Source of the DNA: Litoditis marina
Taxonomy: Eukaryota > Nematoda > Chromadorea > Rhabditida > Rhabditidae
Length of the DNA: 64,000 bases
Assembly: GCA_964036275.1 (NCBI GenBank)
Contig: OZ038438.1
Coordinates: 15,421,720 to 15,485,719 of the forward strand
Reading direction: 5' to 3'
Shown: in pieces, positions 12,338-24,170 of the stretch
Layout of the letters: each line of letters opens with the position of its first letter
Position numbering within the stretch: the first letter of the stretch is position 1
The notes under the pieces: model-generated
Database searches by the model: none
Told to the model about the DNA's origin: nothing
Seen by the model: the letters and a program-made list of their open reading frames with translations, nothing else
Made by a program: the position numbers and the translations under genes

Positions 12338-14217
12338 GTACGTATTCATTCACAGTTCTGACTGAAAATGTATAATAAAATTCTTTTGGAAAATATGTTA
12401 TCGCAAACTTGAAACGCTGAATAAAATGTGACGAAATATTAATATTAATATTGTGACTCAAACCTTCGTAATGAGTAACAGAAGATGTGACAATAGTTTA
12501 GACAATTGCATTAACAGGATACAACACATGTTTCTAAAATTTAAACCTGTTCCGTCCACCATGACAATCGGAGAGTCCCGAAAAGACTACTCCACTCGCT
12601 CAAAATGATTTAGCTAACTTTTTTAGCTTTCGCTCATGAACCAGAAGAGTTCTGAAGTCTATCAAACGTCTATCTGTTCGAAACATCAAGATATCTTACA
12701 TTTGGTAAAAAGTTTGTGCATCGAACATTTTCGAACAAATAATCAAGTTTGATGTTTATAGTAGCTGCTTGAACCCACGTTTGTTTACTGTGAAATTAAT
12801 TAGGTAGCAACAATAGTCATGCAGGCTGTTTTTACATATTTTCAGTTTCGAGAAGGAACCTGCTGAACTTAGACAGATCATCGACAATACTGAAATTCAT
12901 ACAAAACAAGTCGGTTTTTTGTTCTCTATAGAATTCGTGTTTGTACTTTGATCTGTCGTATTTCGGTCGACGTAGTAGCGTTTGTCCAGATCAAACCACC
13001 ACAAGGCATTTGTTACCTCCCTATATATGTTAGTTGTCGTTGGTACTGTTGTTGTAAACGAGATTACTACCCTCATTGAGTAGTTCTTTTCTTTGTGTAA
13101 ATGTTAATTATTTTGCTTTCCTGGTTGAAGCTATATTATTCGCGTCTCTGTTTTGTTTATGTCATCACATAGCTGAATATACACATGTGGACTACACACA
13201 AAAAGAGCTGGGTAGCGAATGTCTTCCAATCTGTCCATTGTTTTTCGGATATGTGGTATTTATATAAACTTGATTACGACCGAAAGATCAATTATTTATG
13301 TATAACCTATTGTCATAAAAGCTTTGAAGAGTACTTGCACATTGTTTCAACGTCTTAAGTGTTCATGAAATGAACATGTAATCCCCCCGATGAGTGATTA
13401 TTGTGTTTCAATACATTTTTCATTTCATGCCCATGACTCTCATGCCGTACTCTTGGCGAAACGAGATATTTTGACATTCCATCTACAATCATGCAATAAC
13501 GGATACGTTTTGCAAATCAGATTTGGATCTCATGCAGCTCATCTTAAATGGGGCTCAAATTCGCGACTATGGGCGGGACTTTCAGTGCTGACCCCGCCTT
13601 CAAATAGTGTACTCTGACAGACTGCAGTCACCATATGTTTGTTATTCAATAGCTAATGCGATACACCGTTTTCATCACAAAAGTTATCTGGTAGACACTG
13701 GTCAGTTATTCTCGTTACCTTGCAATCAAGTAGTTAGCACCTCGTGTTCATTTACGGAAACAATCCAGCCCCTTTGACTTCTTTTGACCCGTAGTTAGAA
13801 GACTTGTGTAAACTTGTGTAAACTGGAACAAAACACGAAATCGTTTGACTTTGAGTAACCGAGAGCTCAATCGAGGTTAAAATAAACTTCACTCTTGTAC
13901 CTACTGTAATCTGTTCAAAATCTTCAATCAAGCGTAAGCAGATGATGTTTTCTCATTTGACTCTTGTTTTTGAAAAATCATTAGAACTCTGAAACTATAC
14001 CGTTGGAACTATTCCATTACTGAAACTCTGTCAGTTTCCTTCACATAATACTCGAGCATCACGCACGAAACGAGTATATTTGCTCGGTAAGGCATTTCGC
14101 TGATGTTAGCTGAGTTGCAGAGGGGTGTATGTGGTTGCACCCATCGTGGTATCGGAACTGTCTTTGGTGCATGGTTGTGCCCCGAGTGGGCCAACGGCGA
14201 CTGTTCTCCTCTATCAT

Positions 14218-17200
14218 ATGTATCGTGCTCCATCACTGACCTTCACAATCATCACCATATTCAACCTCATATTCCCGACTGACGCAGCTGATTACGTAGA
14301 CTACAGGTAAACTAATAGGCCATTTCTACGTGTGAACTAGTTGTGACTCATCTTAAACCGGGATTTTTCATTTTCGAATACCCGAACGAACCACGTTAGG
14401 CTTATATATCACCTTATGTGCAAGCTAACGATGTGATTGTTACACTGAGTACTTTTATAATTTGATTTTCATAATAAGTCTAATACAAATGGCATAGTCC
14501 ACCGAATGCACATTAACGTCAAGGAAATCCACCGTAGACAGCTTACATTATAGTAATTAGTTTCACATTCAAAAAATATGTATATAGTAACTAACTATTT
14601 CAGTTCCACCGCCAAATACTGTTATAGCTGTATGTCCGAAGATTTCCTGCAACACTGGCCATATCTAGACGAGGTAATGTATTGCAATGCTATCAGTGAA
14701 CGAACTTAAACCTAACAGTTTGTTGTTTCTGGGAAATTTCTTCCCATAATGTAATGTTCTCATGATTATAGTTATCGTTTTGCTCTTACCAATTATCGAA
14801 TCGTACAATCACTCCTCGGTCTAAAAATTCTAATTTTTTGTCAAAATGATTTTGGCTAAAAGTCAAAATTCGACTATTCCAATAATCGGTTCAGCATCAG
14901 AGACGAAAATCCTCGAGCATTCCCTAGGATAGGGTTTCACGCCAGATTTGTATTGTTGTAATAAAGCTCAAGTTCATGCAGAAAAGCCACTTGTTGCTTC
15001 ATTTTTAAGTTTGTTTTCTACTGCCGGTTCGAAAATATTCTCTCAACATAATTCCATTGCTTTCTCTCGTTTCTCTTTTGTGAATGGTTCCCCACGTGCT
15101 AGCGTCGAGACCACAACTGATCAAACTAAGCCAAATGGCCTCTTCCCTAACTTACTTTGTACGCAGTAGGTCATCAACGTATAAGAGACAATAAGCATAA
15201 GTTTTGTTACCCTCCGCAGTAGAATTTCCGTTGAAATAATAGTCGTAGTCACGAATCTCATTCCTTGTTCTTTGTGGCTGACTTCGGTGCATTCCCACGT
15301 TTCAAACGCGATAAAGTTAATGATTAAATGTTCGTTCCCACTGGCCAATCACTGATTGAAAGAGTAAATTCGAAAGAGTTATGGGATGATGTTGCGGCTT
15401 GGCCAGCCAATTCGTCGATATAGATGATATAGTTATTGTGCGCGTCGGAGGAGTATTCCTTGGAGAGCGTATTCGGCCATCTATCACGTCTCACCCTGTG
15501 CTGATTTCGAGCAACCTCCCAACATCAAAAGGTCAGGCGACTTTCGAAATTATGCCCGGCTGCCAGTTGACTACAGTAACCACTGGGGACTTGTAGCGAA
15601 CAACCGAAAAATTAATGTGTGCCCCATCCATCTCGAAAACGGAAGGAAATCTTGCTCCCCATACTGACGCTGAGCTGAGGTAATATGATGTCTTTCAACT
15701 GTTATGACAAACCCGCACAACAACTGAGGATGTACTTAGTTTTAATCATTGATTTTTTCTTATCTCATCAATGATCCAACCTATGTTCTTGTACTTTTGC
15801 GCGTTAAAAAACTAATTTACTCACGCTAAAGCAGCCCAGTTTTACAACAAAAACTATTAGTAATAAGTTCATACCTAGCTCAAAGCAATTTCTTCATAAC
15901 ACTGAAATCTCCCCGAAATAATCGAGGATGTTTTGTTTTACGTTCTCATATACCCGTACTTATGTTTTGGAGTTATATGCTTCTTAGTTGTAAACTTGTC
16001 GTACATTGAATTAGAAAGTTTTAATTCTTTCCCAGATAATCATTTTTTTCTGATATTAGGCGAGTCTCACTATTGTTGTTGCGTGAGGAGATAAGCAATC
16101 CCTCTTCCTGTTGACAGCTATTGATTACTGTGTTTTTGAAACATATAGACACATCATGATTTTTAGAGGTGTGCTCTGGTGGTGCCACCAGATGCCTCAA
16201 TTATTATAATATGGATATCTGTTTCATAAATTGATGAAGTATTGCGTAATGCGAAAATTGATCTACTAGTCACCTGGAGAACATCTATGTCGCAAAAAAC
16301 TAAAAAAACAAATGGATGGTTTTTTTGGTAAGCTATGGGCGTGTAGCAAATAAACCTTTATAACGAATCGAACTGAAAAGATGAATTTTCTGATACATCT
16401 TTCGTTGCAGGTCTATTATCGACCGATGAACTTCACGGATCATTGTTTCAAAATCCCCCCTCGGATGAACATTGGCATGACTCCGTGCAGCCATTCCATG
16501 TGTGTCACGGTCATTGAGCCACGGATTCTGGCCGGTTCGTCCATTTTTATGTGACTGACATGTAGCTTGATTGAGAAAATGCGTCACCTTGTTGTCTCAA
16601 TCAGGTAAAATGTGAGTTAGATACGGAATGATTTTTCTGCTAGAAAGCTCAACTGAGACCATGAAGTAATCATTATCTACTGAAAATGATGATTGAACAC
16701 CCCCGACTGAAAAACTCTTTTTTTGAACTCTCCTGCTTCATGTTAAACCCGATTCCATGTTCGGCTTACAATAACCTGCAATAAATAGTGGAAAGTGTGT
16801 CTTCTTAGTGCCACCTCATATTCATTTGCATTACTGACAGGCGGGAAGACATCCTCTAACAGTTTGATCGATTACCCATTACAATCTGCAACGCGCCGAT
16901 CGACCAATAAATTGTCCAAAGTCGCAAGTTGGGACAACTTATTGCTCGAAAAAACGTATAGAATCTCGAAACGGCGTAGCAATCGTTAATTTCCGCATGT
17001 TTGTTCATGACATTATGCCGTAATCGTGCACTCATTCCATTTTCGAGATACTCTTGACACAGAGCCATAATGACATTCGCATTTATGGAGTACCCTTCAT
17101 CGTAGCTCAGTTTCCATTACTTGTTTTATTATGATTGAGCTTTTTCCATTCCTAGAGGGAATTGGCTGACCGGCTGGGTCGTTTTAGAGGATTTGATGAG

Positions 17201-20152
17201 ATGGAGTAGAAAACTCAAAGAAGGAAAAATACTCTTCGAACTAGAGCTAATTTGAAGTTGTTTGTTTTGTCGGGACCATGTCGATTTGCAGAAAACTCAA
17301 TGCATAACAGTATGTTAAGGTTTTGAAAAATCAGCGAAAAACTAGCTGGGTAAGTAAAAACTTCTAATTGTTTTCTATGGAAAGAGTGGGAACATCGAAA
17401 ACGTCATAAACGTGACCCAAGAATTTGGCATACCTAATTTTTCACCTGAGCCTATTTTATCACACCAAAAGCATTTAATAGTGACTTTGAACGTGAGAAA
17501 AGCGTATTTTTCGTATTTCGAACCTATAACGTGAGTATGCAGCTGACTAGCAGTATAGCCATTTTGTTTCCGGTTGTCTATTTTTCATCTGATGCACAAG
17601 GGCTCTTCTGAGTACGTTCCCGTGTGGAAGAGCACTTGAGCGTTGATGGTTTATCAAACTCGGCCATCATTCTTCCGCAGTCCTTTATATCTAGTGGGGG
17701 CACTTCAATGCTCCTTTGCACATAGCGCCGCCTTGACTATATTTTCGTCCTGGCCCAAAACAAAACGCGCATCTTCTGGAAATGTATTTAACGATTCGAG
17801 TGTTTTAGTTTGTTATAATTGATGTTCGGCCCTTTCGGAGTCAATTGAGCGCCACGATTTGGCGTGAGCTGTACATGCTAAAGGCGGATAAATGCAAAAT
17901 AGTTGTCAGTGTTAATCCATGTCGCCGCTAGAACAGGGGGAGAAGAGTTCATACGGGCCAGAGAAACTCTTTCTGACCGCATATTTCACTTATAAAACCC
18001 ATTTCAGGCCAACACATCGGAAACAATATAATCCGCGGTTGTTTTTCGAGTGTTTTCAAACATGGAGCCACACCACGTACGCAGAGCTCACCCATTCTCG
18101 GTAGGTTTTCATCATACCAAATAATATTCTCTCACGAGAAGAAGAGGGCATGCGTTTGAATTATGACTCGAAACGCGAATATGCGTCTATCTGACCCCGC
18201 AAAAACTTGTGGATATCGGATGTCTTTAAAGGCGGCTCGCAGATTTGAGGCTCCCAAAGAATCGTCATCAATCATAAGAACACGCTGAATAAGAATCTTC
18301 GCTTACGGCTGCACATCGCGACAGCCGCCAACCAAAGACAGAAAACAGAATTCTGAAGAATAACTGCAAACAGGAGTTTCCTTGCAAGTCTCCTTGAGGT
18401 TTGCATCCTGTGCACAGACAAATGAAGACCGGAACTAACAATGGCCGTCTCGCGTGCTCGTCCACAATTTCTCTCTCATAAGATTTAAACCGCAAAAAGG
18501 GTACTGACATTATTGTTAAATTATGCAGCAAGAGGCACGTCTTTTATTCATCGTCTTGCTGCGCTTGATAGCAATTATCCGGTTTATTTGGGCAAAATGG
18601 CATCGTTCATAGCCGAGATGACGGCTAGTCATCGGGAAAACATGACGAGTTCAGTACTTTGCGAGAATCAAAAACCGGGAACGGCGTAGATAGCCGGGGT
18701 GGGAAACGGTCACTAGACAAGAAAGAGAGCCATAGGGATCTCTTCGCGGACTAGCCGATGGGTATAAAGACTGACCTCTTTTCTTTGTAGTTTGATCTGG
18801 ATTCACGATGTAATTAATCTATTTTGACCAAAAAGTAACAATATTAAACTACAAACACAGTGCGATGGGACAACATGCACATTATATTGTTCCAGTAATG
18901 CCCACTGATACTTTGGCAGTGTGCCAACGAAACTTCCAGTCGGATGTTTAAAAAATGCTGAACGTCCTTGAATTTTTATTGGCATGCTGCCAAGGTCTCA
19001 ATGGGAATCACAAAAACTACAGGGCTGCTTTGAAAACAGCGATCCTTATAGCTGTTAGTTTTAGTTGTAGCCGTAAGACCAGCCGGAGGTCAGTTCCGTT
19101 TGTCAATCAACGAATGTCATAGATACGTGTCGTTATTCACACGGCTAATAGCCTGTTATAGATCAGGGGAAGGGACCTCCCAATCACTATCATAAATCGA
19201 CCGCGGTCTCTCGCCATCAATACACAACTGTGTACTAGACAGCAAGACCGAAATATCTTATCAAATCCTGAAATGCCAGCTTCAGCTCACCAACGAATTG
19301 GAGCAAAGAGTTTCAGAAAACAAGATATTTTTTCGAACCATTCCAGATACCTCCTGTACTCGAATGCCGGCTCATCGGTTGTTACCACCTCATTTGGCTC
19401 GGAGGTAAAACATTTACTCATTTTGTAATACGTTCTTCGCGTTCATCTACTTTTATAGTATGATTCAATTCCAACGAACAGTTATGTGACATGTGAATGA
19501 TTTCGGAAATACTAACGGTTTCATACTAGAATCAGTACCCTGATAACAACAAACAATTTAAACTCATTTTTAGGTAAAGTTCTATGTCGTCATCACACAG
19601 GTTATATTGCACACATGTAATGATAAAACGGAATAACATTTCGAACCTTGTTTACCTATAAAGTTGGATAAATGTGTTTCGTTTTGTCTACGTGGGTTTT
19701 TGCCATTCTGTACCAATTACTATTTATCTTACTGCGTTTTTCCAGGTCGAGCAATCGAAGTGTAGAATTGTGTTGGTGCGTTGGCCAGCTATGTAACGAT
19801 TATCCAAGTGTTCCAATGAACTCAGAGTTAGTTATTCTACCGTCTCTCTCTCTCTTTCTCTCTCTCAATCTCTCTCTCAATCTCTCTCTCAATCTCTCTC
19901 TCAATCTCTCTTTCTCTTAATCTCTCTCCCTCTGATTTATTCTCCCTCCTTTTCTTTCTTTATCTCATTTCCTCTCTCATTCCCTCCCTCCTTTTCTGTC
20001 TTTCTCTCTCTTTCTTCTCTATTCACTGCCTTTCCCGACGTTAATTTCTTAGCAACCTCATATTTACTGTTTTCAGGGTTTATGGGCAACTCTCGGCTGT
20101 CGTGTTCGTCTTATGGGTTGGATTTGTGACTAACATGATGTACACATGTTGA
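14218..20152 (+). CDS. Ly6/uPAR-like secreted or membrane-anchored protein, 7 exons (196 aa)
   Basis: Exons 14218-14306, 14604-14673, 16411-16534, 18008-18100, 19347-19404, 19746-19826, 20077-20152; all phases agree and the model ends in TGA. The N-terminus is a signal peptide ([19 protein letters not shown]). The mature part starts with YCYSCMS, then NFTDHC, IGMTPC, MCVT, IIRGC, TSC and ends with CWCVGQLCN. That gives ten cysteines, the usual number for the three-finger Ly6 fold, and the closing CN is the fold's hallmark. The last exon supplies a hydrophobic segment ([20 protein letters not shown]), either a GPI-anchor signal or a membrane helix. The CYSCMS and IRGC motifs resemble a conserved nematode family of unknown function. 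The chosen ATG directly precedes the hydrophobic core; a longer upstream frame is less plausible. Confidence 0.85.
18785..18854. mobile_element. Short foldback element (TTGTAGTTTGATC ends), copy 1
   Basis: Left end TTGTAGTTTGATCTGGATTC, right end ATATTAAACTACAA, an imperfect inverted repeat. A related copy lies at 63175-63243. Inside intron 4 of the Ly6-like gene. Confidence 0.5.
19839..20030 (+). repeat. CT-rich microsatellite tract
   Basis: Runs of TCTCTC with the repeated unit AATCTCTCTCTC, then a mixed pyrimidine tract. It directly follows the exon 6 donor of the Ly6-like gene within its last intron. Confidence 0.9.
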
Positions 20153-23100
20153 AACAGCTAAACTGTGAAAAGTGATAACAATTTACCAATTATTCAATCA
20201 AAGAAACTCAAATAACAGAAGTGATTGATTCCGTGATGTAATAGAGTTTAAAACAAAATACATTATCCTATCAGATTCTATTATAGCTATCTCACCTAGT
20301 TCAATTCTCAATTGTTTCATTGTGCTACCCTTGTGACTGAATTTTCGAGCTTTCCACCATCTTTGGTCATCCCCTGTGTGTCAGTATTGATTTATCATAT
20401 TGAAAACTGTCACGATCTCCTCATCTGCCATTGTATGTTTTTTTGCGTCAAATTCGATGAATTTTTGAATCGCTCAAAAGTTATCATGTTCTTTTATTGA
20501 ATCGCTCAAAAGTAGGGTTGTTAATCAATTCCAAAAATCAAGTCAATTCCAATTCCAATTCTTTTTCGTTTCTCAAAAACCACTCAATTCCAATTCCAAT
20601 TCTTTTGCAATTCGCAAAACCACTCAATTCCAATTCCAATTCTTTTAGATTTTCAAAAACTGCTCAATTCCAATTCCAATTCCGATCAATTTCTCGAAAT
20701 CTCAGATTCTCAATTCCAATTCCATTGGAATTGATTGGAATTGATTGGAATTGATTAGAATTGACTGTGTTTCTAACTTCATGTCAGTTTTTTTCTTCAA
20801 AAAACGAAGATAAACAATGTTCACTTTGGTTCCATTGAACGAGAGACATAAGGAACAATGGTAATTTGATAATGAACAAGGGAAAACAGCATGGAATTGT
20901 AAATCGATTCTGAATCAATTCTGAGCGAAAATCAAGTCAATTCCAATTCCAATTCCAGTTGTTCTGATATACGAAAGAATTGGAATTGCAATTCCAGAAA
21001 TTTTTTGACATACAAAAGAATTGGAATTGCAATTCCAACCATTTTCGACATACAAAAGAATTGGAATTGCAATTCCAATTCTTTTCGACAGACAAAAATA
21101 ATTGGAATTGCAATTCTTTTGGGTGATTATCTCAATTCTTTCAATTCCAATTCTAATTCCAATTCCAATTCTAACAACCCTCCTCAAAAGTTATCATGTT
21201 CTTTTATCACAATACACTAGTAGTTAACTATGTTTACAGGACAGTCGCGCTGAAAACATATATGGACTGTAAAACAACCTTCCACGCAATACATATAGCA
21301 TTCAAAAAAAGTTTAGTGAAAAAAAAATAGCTAATTGACGAACGTTGCGAAACGGTTGGTGGAAATCTTGAATGGGATTGAACACTGAGTCTCATTTCAA
21401 CTCGAAGCAGGGCATCTCACAACACAAATGAGTGTTTACCCAAAAAGGAAAATTGCGTGCATTGTTTCGTGATGCGATCGTAGAAAATACGAGTATCTGA
21501 TACATAAAAACATATACCGCCAGTTGAGTGAAAGAACAGCCTTTGCTGTTTGCGATTTCTTGTCAGTTCGAGGGAGTGAACAAGCTTGAACAAATTGGCA
21601 AACACACGATAGAAAGAAGGGAAATAATGCGAACAATAACAAAATGGTTGATGGTTGACATTTCATTGAAACGATAATTTCAGAACAGTCAATTTCTTCG
21701 ACATTTAATTCAATTACTAATCATGTAAGACAAAACAAAAAGAAGATGTACACTTCATATTTGACGTGGCAAATATGATAGCTGAAAAAGTAACAAGCTT
21801 GCAACAAAAATTACTTTATAATCAATTTCAAACGCAGAGAACCAATCAGAGAAAACGTTTCTGGAAAGCACCCCACTTGCTGACAATTTATTCCCCGGTA
21901 ATAAATATTTCTATAACACCCGCAAAAATGCTGCGTACAACAGTGCAAACAATCCATCTACAGTATTTTACCTATAGGAGTGAAAAATCGACAGTGTTCG
22001 TTGTTGCGAAGGAAAATCCACTAATAGTTTAAGGTTGATATGCGATTAAACCAAACAGACCACAACGAAAGCAGTTTTTTTTCAGAGAGCTGACGAAAAC
22101 CTTTGAGCTTACCTTCGCCTTTCAAATACTATCCAACTTGTGAAAGAAAACGTTTTTGATTTATCAAGCTAGCTCATAAAATGCGTAGTTATTACTCAGA
22201 AAAGTTCCGCCAGCTTTGCGATTAGCCAACTACAAACTCGAGATAGCTGGAGCGACAGACAGGCTCAGACAGTCTCACAGTTCACGTTGGGGCTCCAAAA
22301 ACAATCAATCAAGCTTTTGATCCAAATGAGTTATGACGAGAGCATGACTTCACAGGCTTGCAATGTCTGCTCTTTCAAAGCCGAGGAAATCAACGAGCTA
22401 TTTCTATGAGCACGAATGATGTCCAGCTGAGTATCACATTGTGTTGAGATAGTCCGCGACAGTTCCAGCTCTGATATGTCACCAATTTGCAAATTGAGCG
22501 TCGTCTTGAGATCGGAGAAATACGGATCAAACGGAACGGAAGAAGAGTGTTCGGCCTCCTCGAACTGGGTTGCCTGACAAAAGCTGATTCAATGAAACTA
22601 TAGTGAACCAAACACTGCAATCACAGAAAATAGAGTTCAAAAACAATAGAAAACACTCTTTGTGGTTGTTTCTAGCAGGGAGGTTCTGATCATAGGATAT
22701 ACCTGCTGTCCAACTGTCCGAGTTCGGTATAATCAATAATCAGGACCACATAAACAACGTGAAGGAAATGCAAAAGTGCAAAAGTGCATTTCATTTTCTT
22801 GTTTGTTTCATTTGGTGCGGCCACTCCACTCATCAACATACCAACTGTAGATTTCGAAAGAAAAGTATTTGCCAGTGTAGTAACTTAGTTATATAAAGTG
22901 TGGTCACATAATAATATTACCAAATGGGGTCCGAGTGAAGGACGAAGGCACTTCGTTCTGAAGAACTCGATAAGATTCATTATTACTTTCACTTTTGTTC
23001 TGGGTTTCACGCTGGCAAATTGTTCGCCTAATTCTTCGAGGAATCGTACTAGTCTTACCTTCTATTTTTTTCATTCTGACTCTGTGAAAATGTTTCATTT

Positions 23101-24170
23101 GTTTTCCAAGATAACTCACCGAATACCAGCACTGCATCGCCTAAGTTCACAAATACGTACCTCTCAGTTTTGCCTCGAGATTACAATTTTTACCGGTGAA
23201 AGGTGAAAGGACTGCGTCGCTATATTCGCACATATTCTGATTTCGAAACGTTCACCTATAGTCCAATATTAAACTCAATAAAACCTCACAAATATGACGT
23301 GGAAGTTGTGAACTTTTTCATGAAACTGGACAGTTTCGCAAGCTTGCAAAACTGTAACCTGCCAGGTGAAAACTAACGAGACTTGCGATTGTTATTCTAA
23401 CTTGAAAATAATTATAATACTACTAAGAGATGAGAGTTGAGTTCCTTCCTGTTTTAAGCCAATTATGTGTCATGCAGATTGAAAATTCTCAAAAAAAACA
23501 GGTGGCCGATTGACAACTCAAACTCTATGAGATCAACTTGGAAACACAACAAATTAGACGAACATGTATTGTTCTGCCCTACGCTCGCCTAAGCGCACTC
23601 TATATGATCATACTTTTTAGTTTGCGACACATATATAGAGCAAAGTTTAGTTATCGATCGCGTGTACTGTACGTATCGCAGACAATCAATTATGCTATTT
23701 CTCTATGTATCCGCCGACGACAAAAAAAAGTGGGAAGATATCCTTCAAGCCTGGCACATACGATGTATGTTGTCCTATTGTGTTTGGAGTTTGCCCCCGT
23801 TGATTTTGGGTCAAAATTCGTGAATCACAAGATCACAGTACAATGTAGATTTGGTAATGAACATTTCTTTGCTCACCTTGGTATGCGAGAGAGGTGAAGT
23901 TCTTCGTTGGGTGAGAGAAGAACGTGTTCTACCATTAGTATCCATCAGAACTATTGAGCTTCTGGAAATTTTATTATCCATTCTCACTGGTTTTCAGTCA
24001 ACCATAACACCTGTTCGATTAATTTGAAAAACTTTCAAGTTGCAGCTTCACAGAAGTTTAGTTTTGTCCTCAATTAGAGTGGCATGAGAGAGTGGCAGGC
24101 AGAAAAACAAAAACACAATGAATCAATTAATATTTAATAAACAATTGGTGCTTCCCTTTTTTCGATACGA
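20153..24170. other. Intergenic spacer between Ly6-like and GPCR genes
   Basis: About 4 kb between two convergent genes. It contains the satellite-bearing element at 20515-21180. The longest open frame (23538-23897, +) has no recognisable motif and no exon partners. Nothing else is supported. Confidence 0.6.
20515..21180. mobile_element. Satellite-bearing element with GGGTTGTTA / TAACAACCC ends (666 bp)
   Basis: The ends are exact 9-bp inverted repeats. Inside are two arrays, each of about four roughly 40-bp units built on CAATTCCAATTCCAATTC, separated by about 170 bp of unique sequence near 20761-20930. Both arrays open with AATCAAGTCAATTCCAATTC. The left flank CTCAAAAGT is repeated at the right flank just after the element, although a third copy of that flanking motif lies upstream. 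The same termini bound an unrelated satellite at 48982-49110. No protein is encoded. Confidence 0.75.

Larger units (their letters stand above)
10047..14217. other. Intergenic spacer between GTPase and Ly6-like genes
   Basis: About 4.2 kb. It holds family 1 copy D (11063-11515), a homocysteine-methyltransferase-like exon (12213-12337) and a diverged inverted copy of the segment at 6140-6225 (12770-12850). The open frames near 10443-10646, 11782-11982 and 13390-13617 show no family resemblance and no consistent exon chain, so I do not call them genes. Confidence 0.6.

Noticed and set aside
12843..12915. Second exon of the methyltransferase-like gene
   Set aside because: It joins in phase but has no methyltransferase resemblance and overlaps a repeat related to 6140-6225.
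23538..23897. 119-codon open frame on the + strand in the spacer
   Set aside because: No signal peptide, motif, splice partners or family resemblance; consistent with a chance frame.
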